From Dulcicalothrix desertica PCC 7102 (GTDB taxonomy: Bacteria; Cyanobacteriota; Cyanobacteriia; Cyanobacteriales; Nostocaceae), in NCBI RefSeq assembly GCF_003991905.1, contig NZ_RSCL01000003.1:459234-523233 (forward strand): a stretch of DNA of 64,000 bases, in the 5' to 3' direction. Below the pieces are notes generated by a model. It was not told where the DNA came from, made no database searches, and saw only the letters and a list, made by a program, of their open reading frames with translations. How positions within the stretch are numbered: the first letter of the stretch is position 1; the number at the start of each line of letters is the position of its first letter. The position numbers and the translations under genes are program-made. Positions 9,144 to 20,266 of the stretch are shown one piece after another.

Positions 9144-9375
9144 ATTGAGAGCTTGGTGGTTCATATTAGTTATTATTATAGTTATAAAATTTATCTTTAT
9201 GCGTGTTAGTCGCGCTTTTTACGTTGATTGCCTAAATTTTGGGATTATTATTCTCAAATATGGTTATAAAAAAATATTATATTTAAAAATTTACTATACT
9301 GCTATTAAGTGTTTCTTTATGGGAACACTAACTTCATGAAGCAAAAATTAGCTTTGTAACATGAGGTAAGTACAA

Positions 9376-12300
9376 ATGACCACCGCAATTAACACCCCAA
9401 TTATTCCCGGATATCAAATAAAAGAGCAATTATATGCTGGTTCCAAAACTATAGTATATCGAGCGATTCGAGAAGAAGACTCAAAAGCGGTGGTCATCAA
9501 GTTTCTAGCTTCAGAGTATCCCAGTTTTAATGAATTATTGCAGTTTCGTAACCAATACATAATTAGTAAAAATCTTAGCAGTCCCGGTATTATTCATCCT
9601 TTATCGTTAGAAGTCTATGGTAATAGTTATATTTTAGTTATGGAAGATACTGGGGGAGTGTCTTTACGAGAATACATCAAAGTAACTACCCTGTCACTCA
9701 TCGAATTTTTAGCTCTTGCAATTCAATTAACTGACATTCTCCACAATTTACACCACAACCGTGTTATTCACAAAGACATCAAACCCGCAAACATCCTGAT
9801 TCATCCAGAAACAAAGCAAATTCAACTTATTGACTTTAGTATCGCTTCTCTACTGCCCAGAGAAACCCAAGAGATTAAGAGTCCTAATGTATTGGAAGGA
9901 ACCCTCGCTTATATTTCACCCGAACAAACTGGAAGGATGAACCGAGGGATTGACTACCGCAGCGATTTTTATTCTTTGGGAGTAACATTTTATGAATTAT
10001 TAACAGGAGAGTTACCATTTATATCTAATGACGCAATGGAGTTGGTGCATTGTCATATTGCTCAACTACCTGAAAGTGTATCTGATGTGACAGAGATACC
10101 GCGCGTTATCAGTGAAATTATTAATAAATTAATGGCGAAAAACGCCGAAGATAGATATCAGAGTGCTTTGGGCTTAAAGCACGATTTAGAAAATTGTTTG
10201 TATCAATTAAAAGATACTGGTAAAATTACTGATTTTGAAATCGGTAAGCAGGATTTGTGTGAGCTATTTCTCATTCCTCAAAAACTCTATGGTCGCGAAG
10301 CTGAAGTACAGATGTTACTGGATGCCTTTGAGCGCGTTGGTAAGCGTTCAAATCCTGAGATGATGCTAGTGGCGGGATTTTCGGGGATTGGTAAAACTGC
10401 CGTTGTATCGTCTGTCCACAAGCCAATTACTCGTTCTCATGGGTATTTTATCAAAGGTAAGTTTGACCAATTCAATCGTAATATTCCCTTATCAGCGTTT
10501 GTGCAAGCTCTGCGTGATTTGATGGGGCAATTACTGTCAGAATCTGACGCACAACTTTTTCAGTGGCAAGCGAAGATTTTAGAAGCTGTGGGAAACAATG
10601 GACAAGTTCTAATTGATGTGATTCCAGAACTTGAGCGAGTGATTGGCAAGCAACAAGGCGCCTTAGAGCTATCGGGAATTGCAGCACAGAATCGCTTTAA
10701 CTTGTTGTTTCAAAAGTTTATTGAGGTGTTCACAACAAAAGAGCATCCACTAGTAATGTTTTTGGATGACTTGCAGTGGGCAGATTCGGCATCGCTTCAA
10801 TTGATTAAATTGCTGATGGGGGATAAGGGGAATTTGCTACTGTTGGGTGCTTATCGTGACAATGAAGTTTCTAAGGCGCATCCTTTTATATTGATGAGAG
10901 AGGAACTTGTAAAAATTGGGGTGACAGTTAACACAATTACTCTGGCGCCACTTGCGTTTAGTGATACAAATCAACTAGTTAGCGATACCTTACATTGTTC
11001 AGCTCTATCAGCGCGTCCCCTTACAGAATTAATCGAGCGTAAAACAATCGGCAATCCCTTTTTTATCACGCAGTTTCTCAAATTATTGTACGAAGACGAA
11101 CATATTAAATTTAATCGAGAACAGGGCTACTGGGAATGTGATATTGCTCAAATCAATGCCCTATCTGTCACCGAGGATGTAGTAGATTTTATGGCACAGC
11201 AATTGCAAAAATTGCCCACCGAGACTCAAGAGATTTTGAAACTTGCAGCTTGTATTGGCAACCATTTTGATTTAAAGACGTTGGCAATTGTTTCACAACA
11301 ATCAGAAGCTTTAACTGCGGCAGTTTTGTGGAAAGCCTTGCAGGAAGGAATTATTCTACCACAAAGTGATGTGTATAAATTTTATTTGAGCTTTCAGGAG
11401 GTAAATGCAAATACTAACAACATCGAAAATGCAGGTTATCGGTTTTTACACGACCGGGTACAACAAGCTGCTTATTCTTTAATACCCGACGACCAAAAAC
11501 AAATTACCCATTACCACATCGGACAACTGTTACAGCAAAGGATATCGCCTGAAGGTATAGAAGACTACATTTTTGAAGTCATTAATCAATTAAATTATGG
11601 AACTTCTTTAATTACCGAACAAAACGAACGTGATGAGCTAGCTCAATTAAATCTCATTGCTTGTCGTAAAGCCAAAGCTGCTACAGCTTATCAAGCAGCG
11701 CGTGAATATAATAGTACAGGATTATCATTGCTTGGAGAAAATGCTTGGCAGCGACAATATCAAATGTGTTTAGCATTTCATAACAATTTGGCAGAATTGG
11801 CAACGCTTTGTGGTGACTTTGAGGCAATGGAGAAATTGATTGAGACAGTTATTGAACGGGCACAATGTTTACTTGAAAAGGTTTATGTTTATCGCATTAA
11901 GATTTTAGCCAATGTCTCTCAAAATAAACTGACCGAAGCCATTGCCATTGCCCAACAACTCTTACATCAGTTAGGTGTAACTTTTCCTGAATGCACACCG
12001 AACAATATTCAACAGAGTATTGCAGAAACTGAAGAACTGATTAGGGACTTGGTTATTGAAGACTTGGTTAACCTGCCTCGGATGATGGATGAGGAAAAAA
12101 TCGCCATTATGCAGATAGCCAATAGTATTATGCCAGCCACTTCTATTTCTGGTTCTCCATTGTACCCATTATTGGTTTGCTTATCAGTGAAGCTATCGAT
12201 TCAGTATGGAAATACTTTGGTTTCAGCCTATGCTTATGTCAACTATGGCATCATTGCTTGTAATATGAAGCAAGATGTGGATACAGGGGTAAAGTTTGGT

Positions 12301-14742
12301 CAGTTAGCACTACAAATCGTTTCCGAACTTGATGCTAAAGCTGTAAAACCACAAGTATTAGTAGTGTCAGGATTATTCATCTCGCACCGCAAAGCCCACA
12401 TTAAAACAACGCTACCACTTTTGCAAGAGGGGTATGTGACTGCGTTAGAAGTTGGAAATCAGGAAACTGCTGGATATAACGCGCATACTTTCTGTCTCAA
12501 TTCTTTTTGGTGCGGTCAACCACTTGCTAGTTTAGAACAAGAGACTGGCGCCTATTGTAATGGGTTAATACAATTAAATCAATTGACAACAGCTAATTGG
12601 TGTCGAATCTATTGGCAATCTATCTTAAATTTGCTAGGAGTTGTGGAGCATCCGAGTGTTTTGTCTGGTGAGGTTCTTACTGAAGCAGAATTTTTGCCAC
12701 TACTAATCTCTTCTCATGACTTTTCTGGGTTATGTCTCTTTTACTTGTATAAGCTGATGCTTTGCTACCTGTTTGGGGAAATTGAATCAGCTCAAAACCA
12801 TGCAGTTGAGGTTAGACGGTATTTAATGGCTGCCAGTGGAAGTGTTAGTGAACCAGCGTTTTATTTTTATGATTCTTTGACCACACTAGCTAGTAGTCAA
12901 CAATTAGAGGAGACATCAGAAGTATTAAAGCGGGTGGAACAAAACCAAACGCAGTTATCTCACTGGGCCTACTATGCTCCTATGAATTATCAGCATAAGG
13001 TTGATTTGGTAGAAGCAGAAAAATGTCGAGTTCTAGGGCGAAAAACAGAAGCTATGGAGCTATATGATCAGGCTATTGAAGGCGCCTCATATAACGGCTA
13101 CATTCCTGAAGTTGCTTTAGCGAACGAACTTGGCGCTAAATTTTATCTCGACTGTGGTAAAGAAAAGGTTGCTGCTGGCTACATGCAAGAAGCATATTAC
13201 TGCTATGCGCGATGGGGAGCTAAAGCTAAAACATTGGATTTAGAAAAGCGCTATCCCCAACTTCTCAAACCCATTCTGCAACAGCGACTTAACCTAAATC
13301 CATTAGAGACTATTACGACTGTTACCCGTAGTTCTAATACAGATAGCACCAGTATTTCCAATATTCTAGATTTTACCTCCGTTCTCAAAGCCGCTCAAGC
13401 GATTTCTAGTAGTATCGAAGTAGATGTATTAATTACTACAGTAACTCAAATTATCTTAGAAAACTCTGGCGCCTTAAAAACTGCCTTAATTCTTCCCGAA
13501 GAAAATACTTGGCAAGTACGAGTAATTACTTGTATCAATCACGACAAACCACAAGGAAAAACTCAAAATATTCTAACTACAGAATCAATCGATACTTGTG
13601 AATATATACCGAAAAAAATAATTAATTACGTCAAAAATACTCAAGAAACAATAGTTATAGATAATTGTCAAACAAATATTCCTGGGTTAATTGGCAAATA
13701 TATGCTCAAACACGAACCAAAAAGCGTATTATGCATACCAATCATCAACCAAGGACATCTAGTAGGTATTTTATATCTAGAAAATAAAATCACTTCTTTT
13801 GTATTTACAAAAAATAGCTTGCTTCTTATCAACTTGCTTTCCTCTCAAGCAGCAATATCCTTAGAAAATGCCAGACTTTATCAACAAGCGCAACAAGCAC
13901 TACAAGATTTACAACAAGCGCAGTTAAAAATTATACAAAGCGAGAAAATGTCAGCACTAGGTAATTTAGTTGCAGGGGTAGCTCATGAAATGAACAATCC
14001 TTTAGGCTTTATTTCTGCTACTCTCAAACAAGCTAAACCTACTATTACTGATATTACCGAACACCTAAAATTATATCAAGAAACATCACTCCCCAATCAG
14101 AAAATTATCGAACATGCAGAATCAATAGATTTAGATTATACCTTAGAAGATTTACCCAAGATGGTTGATGCAATGGTAATGGCATGTGACAGATTGAAAA
14201 ATATCAGCACCAGTTTAAGAACTTTTTCGCGTGCGGATAAAGATTACAAAGTACCATTTAACATTCACGAAGGTATCGATAGTACGATTCTAATTCTTAA
14301 ACACCGTCTCAAAGCTAACGAACAGCGTCCAGCGATTGAAGTAATAACAGATTATAAAAATTTCCCACAAATTGAATGCTTCCCTGGACAATTAAATCAG
14401 GTATTTATGAATATTCTTGCAAATGCCATTGATGCTTTAGAAGAATCTAATACGGGGCGAAGTTTTGAAGATATTATTGCAAATCCTAACAAAATTACAA
14501 TTAAAACATTTATTGAAAACAACAATGTAAAAATCAACATAGCTGATAATGGTAAGGGGATGAGCGAAGAAGTTAAGCAGAAAATATTCGACCATTTATT
14601 TACTACCAAAGTAGTGGGTAAAGGTACGGGTTTGGGGTTAGCTATAGCAAAACAAATTATAGAAGAAACCCACGCAGGTAAGTTGTATTGCAATACTGTT
14701 CTCGGTGAGGGTACAGAATTTGTAATTATGCTCCCACTGTAA
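9376..14742 (+). CDS. Ser/Thr kinase - AAA ATPase - GAF - histidine kinase fusion
   Basis: Giant signalling protein of 1,788 residues. It has a Hanks-type kinase (about 10-270; HKDIKPAN with the catalytic Asp at 134; DFS near 153 in place of DFG) and a STAND/AAA_16 ATPase that begins with LYGREAE near 304 and has a P-loop GFSGIGKT near 333. A long helical TPR-like region follows (about 600-1300), then a GAF domain (about 1335-1495). Last come a coiled coil and a histidine kinase with phospho-acceptor His1537 in GVAHEMNNP and an ATPase domain containing DNGKGM and GTGLGLAIA. This trifunctional design is common in filamentous cyanobacteria; ligands are unknown. It heads a three-gene run of kinases on the same strand (gaps 96 and 21 bases), and its final 270 residues closely match those of the third gene. 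Confidence 0.93.
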   Translation: MTTAINTPIIPGYQIKEQLYAGSKTIVYRAIREEDSKAVVIKFLASEYPSFNELLQFRNQYIISKNLSSPGIIHPLSLEVYGNSYILVMEDTGGVSLREYIKVTTLSLIEFLALAIQLTDILHNLHHNRVIHKDIKPANILIHPETKQIQLIDFSIASLLPRETQEIKSPNVLEGTLAYISPEQTGRMNRGIDYRSDFYSLGVTFYELLTGELPFISNDAMELVHCHIAQLPESVSDVTEIPRVISEIINKLMAKNAEDRYQSALGLKHDLENCLYQLKDTGKITDFEIGKQDLCELFLIPQKLYGREAEVQMLLDAFERVGKRSNPEMMLVAGFSGIGKTAVVSSVHKPITRSHGYFIKGKFDQFNRNIPLSAFVQALRDLMGQLLSESDAQLFQWQAKILEAVGNNGQVLIDVIPELERVIGKQQGALELSGIAAQNRFNLLFQKFIEVFTTKEHPLVMFLDDLQWADSASLQLIKLLMGDKGNLLLLGAYRDNEVSKAHPFILMREELVKIGVTVNTITLAPLAFSDTNQLVSDTLHCSALSARPLTELIERKTIGNPFFITQFLKLLYEDEHIKFNREQGYWECDIAQINALSVTEDVVDFMAQQLQKLPTETQEILKLAACIGNHFDLKTLAIVSQQSEALTAAVLWKALQEGIILPQSDVYKFYLSFQEVNANTNNIENAGYRFLHDRVQQAAYSLIPDDQKQITHYHIGQLLQQRISPEGIEDYIFEVINQLNYGTSLITEQNERDELAQLNLIACRKAKAATAYQAAREYNSTGLSLLGENAWQRQYQMCLAFHNNLAELATLCGDFEAMEKLIETVIERAQCLLEKVYVYRIKILANVSQNKLTEAIAIAQQLLHQLGVTFPECTPNNIQQSIAETEELIRDLVIEDLVNLPRMMDEEKIAIMQIANSIMPATSISGSPLYPLLVCLSVKLSIQYGNTLVSAYAYVNYGIIACNMKQDVDTGVKFGQLALQIVSELDAKAVKPQVLVVSGLFISHRKAHIKTTLPLLQEGYVTALEVGNQETAGYNAHTFCLNSFWCGQPLASLEQETGAYCNGLIQLNQLTTANWCRIYWQSILNLLGVVEHPSVLSGEVLTEAEFLPLLISSHDFSGLCLFYLYKLMLCYLFGEIESAQNHAVEVRRYLMAASGSVSEPAFYFYDSLTTLASSQQLEETSEVLKRVEQNQTQLSHWAYYAPMNYQHKVDLVEAEKCRVLGRKTEAMELYDQAIEGASYNGYIPEVALANELGAKFYLDCGKEKVAAGYMQEAYYCYARWGAKAKTLDLEKRYPQLLKPILQQRLNLNPLETITTVTRSSNTDSTSISNILDFTSVLKAAQAISSSIEVDVLITTVTQIILENSGALKTALILPEENTWQVRVITCINHDKPQGKTQNILTTESIDTCEYIPKKIINYVKNTQETIVIDNCQTNIPGLIGKYMLKHEPKSVLCIPIINQGHLVGILYLENKITSFVFTKNSLLLINLLSSQAAISLENARLYQQAQQALQDLQQAQLKIIQSEKMSALGNLVAGVAHEMNNPLGFISATLKQAKPTITDITEHLKLYQETSLPNQKIIEHAESIDLDYTLEDLPKMVDAMVMACDRLKNISTSLRTFSRADKDYKVPFNIHEGIDSTILILKHRLKANEQRPAIEVITDYKNFPQIECFPGQLNQVFMNILANAIDALEESNTGRSFEDIIANPNKITIKTFIENNNVKINIADNGKGMSEEVKQKIFDHLFTTKVVGKGTGLGLAIAKQIIEETHAGKLYCNTVLGEGTEFVIMLPL

Positions 14743-14838
14743 GAGGATGTTTTTATAAGTATAATTTTTTATTGAAAATGTAACTTTATACACATATCTG
14801 GGAATACTAAGCGTAAAAGCCTTAAGGATGAACGCAGT

Positions 14839-17553
14839 ATGGTTAGCACTCAAACTAATCTTTCCAGATATCGTGTCCCGTTGCGCGCGGTTTTGATAGT
14901 GCCATTTGTGCTGCAAATTTTTGCAACTGTTGGGTTAGTGGGTTATTTGTCTTTCAAAAACGGGCAAGGAGCAATAAATCGGTTAGCCAATCAGTTGATG
15001 GGTGAAATTGACGAGCGGGTTAATCAGCATTTAGATTCATACTTGGCAGTACCTCAACAACTCAACCAAATCAATACTGATGCGGCAAGTAGTAAAATCT
15101 TAGATATACAAAACCTTGAAATCACAGGACGTTACTTTTGGCAACAGATGCAGGTTTACAAAAATCTCAGCTACATTTTTAGTGTATTGCCTAACGGAGA
15201 ATATACAGGCGCCGGACGCTGGATGGAAGGAGGCAAGACCACAATTGACGAAATTTCAGCACGGACTAATTATAAAAACTATACTTATGCGACAGACGAG
15301 CAAGGAAACCGAGATAAGGTAGTTTTCAAAGCAGAGTATAAACCCTTAGAAGAATACTGGTATAAAGAAGCCATACAAACAGGCAAACCAATTTGGAGCA
15401 AAATCTATAACTGGCAAGATACACCGGAATTTATTTCCATTAGCGCATCACGTCCTGTGTATAATAACCAGAAAAAATTAATTGGTGTAATGGCATCTGA
15501 TATACTCCTCTCTAATATCAGCACATTTTTACAGCAGTTAAAAGTAAGTAAAACGGGAACAGTTTTCATTCTGGAAAGAGATGGTAATATTGTCGCTAGT
15601 TCTAGCAATGAAAAACCTTTTATATTAGTGAAGGGAACAGCACGGCGCCTAAGTGCTGTTCAAAGTACAAATCCTTTGATTCGAGCAACTGCCATAAATT
15701 TGCAAAAAAAATTTGGTAATTTGCAATCGATTAAAACTAAACAGTCGTTTAATATTCAATTAGAAAAAGCTAAACACTATGCTTTAGTTAATTCTTGGCA
15801 AGATGAGTATGGACTCGATTGGCTAGTAGTGGTTGTTGTTCCTGAATCAGATTTCATGGCGCAAATAAATGCTAATACTCAAATAACTATATTGCTATGT
15901 ATAGCTGCATTGGTAATTGCAACCCTAATAGGATTTTACACTTCACGGTGGATTACTCGCCCTATTTTAAAACTCAGTCGTGCTTCAGAGGCAATGAAGA
16001 GCGGAAATTTAGAACAAACGGCGCCTCAAACGCAAGTCAAAGAACTTAGCGTTTTGTCACAAGCATTCAACCAGATGGCAAAGCAGTTACAAGACTCATT
16101 CACAGTTTTAGAACAAACCAATCAAAATCTTGAACTGCGAGTAGAAGAACGCACTACAGAACTAAAAGAAGCAAAACTTACTGCTGATGTTGCAAACCAA
16201 GCAAAAAGCGAATTTTTGGCTAACATGAGTCACGAGTTACGCACCCCCCTCAATGGTATTCTTGGTTACGCACAAATATTACAACGCCACGAACCACTTA
16301 CCCAAAAAGGACGCAACGGTGTAGATATTATTTACCAATGCGGCGCCCATTTACTAACTTTGATTAACGATGTCCTTGACCTTTCTAAAATTGAAGCTCG
16401 TAAACTAGAACTACATCCCGTTCCCTTCCACCTCCCCTCATTTTTACAAAGTGTCGTAGAAATTAATCGCATTCGCGCGGAGCAAAAAGGAATTACGTTT
16501 GATTTTGAAACAGACCCACAACTACCAGTAGGTATTTCGGCTGACGAAAAACGCTTACGTCAAGTACTAATAAATTTACTAGGTAATGCAATTAAATTTA
16601 CCGACAAGGGTAGTGTTAGCTTTAAAGTTAAATTAAGCAATGAAAAAATTCGCTTTCAAATAGAAGATACAGGTGTTGGGATGGCGCCAGAACAAATTGA
16701 AAAAATATTTTTGCCATTTGAGCAGGTAGGTGATAGTAAAAAGCAAGCAGAAGGAACCGGGCTAGGGCTAGCAATTACTAAAAAAATTATATCATTAATG
16801 CAAAGCCAAATCAATGTCGAAAGCACATTAGGAAAAGGTAGTATTTTTTGGTTTGAGATAGAATTAAAAGAAGCAGAAGATTGGGCTGTTGCATCTAGAG
16901 TAGTGCAACAAGGAACAATAACAGGGTATCAAGGCATAAAACATAAAATTTTATTAATTGATGACCGTTGGGAAAATCGTTCAGTATTGTTTAACTTACT
17001 TGAGCCTATTGGTTTTTTATTAATTGAAGCGAGTAACGGACAGGAAGGGATTGAGCTTTCGTTACAAGAATCACCAGATTTAATTATAACTGATTTAGCT
17101 ATGCCAGTAATGGATGGGTTTGAGTTTTTACAGAAATTACGATTACATCCTAAATTAAAAGATAAAATAGTTATCGTTTCTTCTGCGAGTGTATTTGAAA
17201 TAGACCGTCATAAAAGTATTGATGCAGGAGGCAACGACTTTTTACCCAAACCAGTACAAGCAGAAATACTTTTAGAATTAATTCAAAAATATTTACAAAT
17301 TAATTGGGTATATGATAACGAAGTAAATCAGAATAAAAATTTAATAGTAGAAGAAAAGGGAATAAAACCGCCAGACATAGAAATTTTAACAGAATTAGCA
17401 GAACTAGCTCAAATTAGTGAACTTGACGGTATCACTGAGATTGCCCAACAAATAAAAGAAACTAATAGTGCTTTTGCGAATGAACTTATGCGGCTTGTCG
17501 ATGCTTGTGAGATTAAACAATTACGAGCATTTATTCACAAACATTTAAATTAA
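14839..17553 (+). CDS. Hybrid sensor histidine kinase, Cache-HAMP-HK-receiver
   Basis: Membrane receptor kinase of 904 residues. TM helix 1 (about 15-37) and TM helix 2 (about 348-368) bracket a large extracytoplasmic double-Cache-like sensor domain. HAMP (about 366-420) and a coiled coil lead to a HisKA domain with His465 in [11 protein letters not shown], then an ATPase domain (DTGVGM and GTGLGLAIT). A receiver domain (about 703-825) has acidic residues Asp708/709 and probable phospho-acceptor Asp752 in [11 protein letters not shown] helical C-terminal stretch of about 75 residues follows. Cache sensors usually bind small molecules; the ligand is not evident. It lies 96 bases behind the giant kinase and 21 bases before the next kinase, so a shared transcript is likely. 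Confidence 0.92.
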   Translation: MVSTQTNLSRYRVPLRAVLIVPFVLQIFATVGLVGYLSFKNGQGAINRLANQLMGEIDERVNQHLDSYLAVPQQLNQINTDAASSKILDIQNLEITGRYFWQQMQVYKNLSYIFSVLPNGEYTGAGRWMEGGKTTIDEISARTNYKNYTYATDEQGNRDKVVFKAEYKPLEEYWYKEAIQTGKPIWSKIYNWQDTPEFISISASRPVYNNQKKLIGVMASDILLSNISTFLQQLKVSKTGTVFILERDGNIVASSSNEKPFILVKGTARRLSAVQSTNPLIRATAINLQKKFGNLQSIKTKQSFNIQLEKAKHYALVNSWQDEYGLDWLVVVVVPESDFMAQINANTQITILLCIAALVIATLIGFYTSRWITRPILKLSRASEAMKSGNLEQTAPQTQVKELSVLSQAFNQMAKQLQDSFTVLEQTNQNLELRVEERTTELKEAKLTADVANQAKSEFLANMSHELRTPLNGILGYAQILQRHEPLTQKGRNGVDIIYQCGAHLLTLINDVLDLSKIEARKLELHPVPFHLPSFLQSVVEINRIRAEQKGITFDFETDPQLPVGISADEKRLRQVLINLLGNAIKFTDKGSVSFKVKLSNEKIRFQIEDTGVGMAPEQIEKIFLPFEQVGDSKKQAEGTGLGLAITKKIISLMQSQINVESTLGKGSIFWFEIELKEAEDWAVASRVVQQGTITGYQGIKHKILLIDDRWENRSVLFNLLEPIGFLLIEASNGQEGIELSLQESPDLIITDLAMPVMDGFEFLQKLRLHPKLKDKIVIVSSASVFEIDRHKSIDAGGNDFLPKPVQAEILLELIQKYLQINWVYDNEVNQNKNLIVEEKGIKPPDIEILTELAELAQISELDGITEIAQQIKETNSAFANELMRLVDACEIKQLRAFIHKHLN

Positions 17554-17574
17554 TTAATACAGGAGTATTGTCTC

Positions 17575-18840
17575 ATGTCTGTCTCAAATTATCCATTTAT
17601 TCTTATAGTCGATGATAACCCAACTAATTTATCTGTTCTCTCTCAAGCATTGAAGTCAGCAGGTTATAAAATTCGTATGGCAGTAGATGGTGAAGATGCC
17701 TTAGCACAAGTAGAACGCGCGCATCCCGAACTTATTTTACTCGACATTCAAATGCCTAATATGGATGGTTTTGAAACTTGTCGGCGCCTTCAGGCAAATC
17801 CAGCGACTGAGAGTATACCTATAATTTTTATGACAGCGTTAGCAGATACTGAGAATAAAGTTAAAGGTTTATCGTTAGGCGCCGTTGACTATATTATCAA
17901 ACCATTTGAACAAGAAGAAGTACTAGCACGGGTAAAAATTCATTGGCGTTTAAAACGGTTGACAGATAATTTAGAACAACAAGTAGCAGAACGTACTCAA
18001 GCACTGCAAAAAACTCAAGTTCAACTAGTACAGCATGAAAAGCTCTCTGCTTTAGGAGAATTAGTTGCTGGGGTTGCTCACGAAATAAATAACCCGATTG
18101 GTTGCATTATAGGTAACGTCGATGCAGTACAAGATTATATTAATGACCTATTGATAGTAATCGACCTTTATCATGAGAAATTTCCTGTTCATGGCGCCGA
18201 AATAGAAGAGAAACTACAAGAAATTGACTTGGAGTATCTACGAGAAGATTTGCCCAAATTAATTCGAGCAATGAAAGATGGAGGCAGTCGTATAAACTCT
18301 ATAAGTAATAGTCTTCGTACTTTCTCGCGCGCGGACAATAATGCCAAGCAAAAATTTAACATCCACAACGGTATAGATAGTACACTACTTATTTTGCGTC
18401 ATCGACTCAAAGCTAGCGAAAAACATCCTGAAATTAAAGTTATTACAGAATATGGTGAATTACCAGAAATTGAGTGCTTTCCTGGACAATTAAACCAGGT
18501 ATTTATGAATATTTTAGCAAATGCTATAGATGCTTTAGAAGAATTTAATGTTGGTTTGAGTTTCAAGGAAATTCAAGCAAACCCTAATAAAATTATAATT
18601 AATACCTTATTTGAAAATAATAACGTAAAAATATCAATTATTGATAATGGTAAAGGAATGGAGGAAGAAATAAAAAACAAAATATTTGACCATTTATTCA
18701 CTACCAAAGCAGTTGGTAAAGGTACAGGTTTAGGATTAGCTATAGCAAAACAAATTATTGAAGAAACTCATGGAGGTAAGTTAAGTTGCAACTCATGTTT
18801 TGGTAAAGGTACAGAGTTTTTAATTCAAATTCCAGTGTAA
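17575..18840 (+). CDS. Response regulator receiver - histidine kinase
   Basis: Cytoplasmic protein of 421 residues. A receiver domain comes first (about 8-125; VDDNP with acidic pocket, phospho-acceptor Asp in LLDIQMPNMDG, conserved Lys in IIKPFE). A coiled coil and a histidine kinase follow, with the His in GVAHEINNPIG and an ATPase domain with DNGKGM and GTGLGLAIA. There is no output or membrane domain, so it probably receives phosphate from the preceding hybrid kinase and passes it on. Its kinase half is a close paralogue of the C terminus of the 9376 gene, including an identical GQLNQVFMNILANAIDALEE block. A Shine-Dalgarno sequence (aggag) precedes the ATG by 8 bases. Confidence 0.92.
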   Translation: MSVSNYPFILIVDDNPTNLSVLSQALKSAGYKIRMAVDGEDALAQVERAHPELILLDIQMPNMDGFETCRRLQANPATESIPIIFMTALADTENKVKGLSLGAVDYIIKPFEQEEVLARVKIHWRLKRLTDNLEQQVAERTQALQKTQVQLVQHEKLSALGELVAGVAHEINNPIGCIIGNVDAVQDYINDLLIVIDLYHEKFPVHGAEIEEKLQEIDLEYLREDLPKLIRAMKDGGSRINSISNSLRTFSRADNNAKQKFNIHNGIDSTLLILRHRLKASEKHPEIKVITEYGELPEIECFPGQLNQVFMNILANAIDALEEFNVGLSFKEIQANPNKIIINTLFENNNVKISIIDNGKGMEEEIKNKIFDHLFTTKAVGKGTGLGLAIAKQIIEETHGGKLSCNSCFGKGTEFLIQIPV

Positions 18841-18888
18841 ATATTTTTATTGACCATTTAGTACACTCGCTCAAGATATACAGCAAAC

Positions 18889-19752
18889 TTAACTATTTAG
18901 CCAACATTGTTGGTAGTGTTGAACATAATCACGCATAGTTAATGGAGGACGGTTAAGTAATTGCTCTGTTTCTGGTGTAATTTGACTTGCTAATCCCAAA
19001 CGTGTAGTTGTATATATTGCTGCCATTATCAGAATAAAATTAATTGGTAATTTTCTAGCACGCATTGTAAGAATAAAATTTATTAGCGAAGGATTTGTGT
19101 ATTTAATTGGTTTATTTAAAACTTCGGTAAATATATCGGCTACTTGATAAAATGTTAAAGCTTCGCTACCTGTAAGGGTATATGCTTTATTAATATGTTC
19201 GTTTTCTAACAGTGTACGTATTGCGACTGCGGCAATATCACGTATATCAATAAAGCTTGTTTTACCATTCCCTGCTGGCATAAATAATTCACCACGGGTT
19301 TTGATATCTTCTAAATGTACGGTGTTGAGGTTCTGCATGAAAAAACCTGCACGTAAAAATGTGGCGCCTATTTCTAGTTGATTGATGTAGCGTTCGATTT
19401 TGGAGTGCGGTACAATTCGATTACGCTCGGCGCCGACTACAGAAAGAAATACTATTTGCTCGATACCTGCTTGTTTTGCTGCTTCTAGTGCTGGAGCAAT
19501 TTCGCGAATATTCGCAAGTGCAGGTGGACGTACCAAGAAAAGTTTGTTTATTTGACGAAAAGCATTTATAAACGTGCTTGGGTTTGTAAAGTCAAATTCA
19601 ACGTAACTAATTTTACTCGAATCACCTAATCTTTGTTTAGCTTGTTCAGGATTTCTGACTGCTGCATAAATATGACAGTCTTGGTCAGTTAATAAGCGAA
19701 CTACTTCTTTACCGACATTTCCAGTGGCGCCTGTTACCAGTATATTTAACAT
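18889..19752 (-). CDS. NmrA-like NAD(P)-binding protein
   Basis: Atypical short-chain dehydrogenase of 287 residues. The Rossmann motif TGATGNVGKE is at residues 7-16, followed by an NADP-type region (AAVRNPEQAKQRL). The later motifs FVRPP-like, VVGAERN and the helical C-terminal half agree with NmrA/QorB-type proteins, which act as redox sensors or quinone/sugar-nucleotide reductases. No Tyr-x3-Lys pair stands out, so catalysis is uncertain. It is divergent from the HpxZ-like gene at 19786, with only 33 bases between start codons, so the two promoters overlap and coregulation is plausible. Confidence 0.85.
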   Translation of the reverse strand: MLNILVTGATGNVGKEVVRLLTDQDCHIYAAVRNPEQAKQRLGDSSKISYVEFDFTNPSTFINAFRQINKLFLVRPPALANIREIAPALEAAKQAGIEQIVFLSVVGAERNRIVPHSKIERYINQLEIGATFLRAGFFMQNLNTVHLEDIKTRGELFMPAGNGKTSFIDIRDIAAVAIRTLLENEHINKAYTLTGSEALTFYQVADIFTEVLNKPIKYTNPSLINFILTMRARKLPINFILIMAAIYTTTRLGLASQITPETEQLLNRPPLTMRDYVQHYQQCWLNS

Positions 19753-19785
19753 TGAGACTCACTATGCTGCTATCTGGAGGTTGTA

Positions 19786-20172
19786 ATGACTATTGTAAAT
19801 GATGCTGCAATTGTTGCCGAACTGACTGAGTTATATATGAAATATGAAGATGCCCTGTGTAATAATAACTTAGAAGTGATGGATGAACTGTTTTGGCAGG
19901 CGCCTGAAGTAGTGCGATTTGGGTTAGCAGAGAATTTATATGGGAGTGATGAAATACGCGCATTTCGTGCATCGCGACCCACACACAACATTAAACGAGA
20001 AATTTATAATTTAAAAGTTGTGACCTTTGATAGTAATTCTGCAAGCGTGACGTTAGAATTTCGTCGCGTTATGGATGGAGTAGAACGTCAAGGAAGGCAA
20101 AGTCAAATGTGGTACAAGTTTGACTTTGGTTGGAAGGTAGTTTCGGCACATGTTTCACTTCTACCTATCTAA
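19786..20172 (+). CDS. AtzH/HpxZ-like (DUF3225) protein
   Basis: Protein of 128 residues with the SnoaL/NTF2-like fold pattern. The central block DELFWQAPEVVRFGLAEN, then AFRASR, and the C-terminal SQMWYKF and VSAHVSLLP match the family that includes HpxZ of oxalurate catabolism and AtzH, which aids 1-carboxybiuret/allophanate breakdown. A role in ureide, amidohydrolase-linked nitrogen metabolism is thus possible, but no amidase or allophanate hydrolase lies nearby. A Shine-Dalgarno sequence (ggagg) precedes the ATG. A stem-loop repeat follows the gene at 20196. Confidence 0.82.
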   Translation: MTIVNDAAIVAELTELYMKYEDALCNNNLEVMDELFWQAPEVVRFGLAENLYGSDEIRAFRASRPTHNIKREIYNLKVVTFDSNSASVTLEFRRVMDGVERQGRQSQMWYKFDFGWKVVSAHVSLLPI

Positions 20173-20195
20173 TAAATATAGAGACGAGGAGTATT

Positions 20196-20223
20196 GGAAC
20201 GGGCAAGGATGCCCATTCCACAA
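20196..20223. repeat. Stem-loop repeat 'gggcaaggatgccc'
   Basis: Hairpin with GGGCA and TGCCC arms flanked by 'gaac' and 'attccaca'. Other copies: 26284-26311 and 26332-26359, 39446-39508 (two units), and 59783-59810. It lies behind the HpxZ-like gene and may help end its transcript. Confidence 0.8.
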
Positions 20224-20266
20224 TAGAGTTTTATGTGATTAATGGTATGTTGTTAGGTTAACAGGT

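Noticed and set aside
9097-9339. 80-codon open frame behind the 8666 gene
   Set aside because: It starts at the stop of the preceding gene, runs through that gene's terminator hairpin and has Phe/Tyr/Ile-rich composition typical of translated AT-rich DNA.
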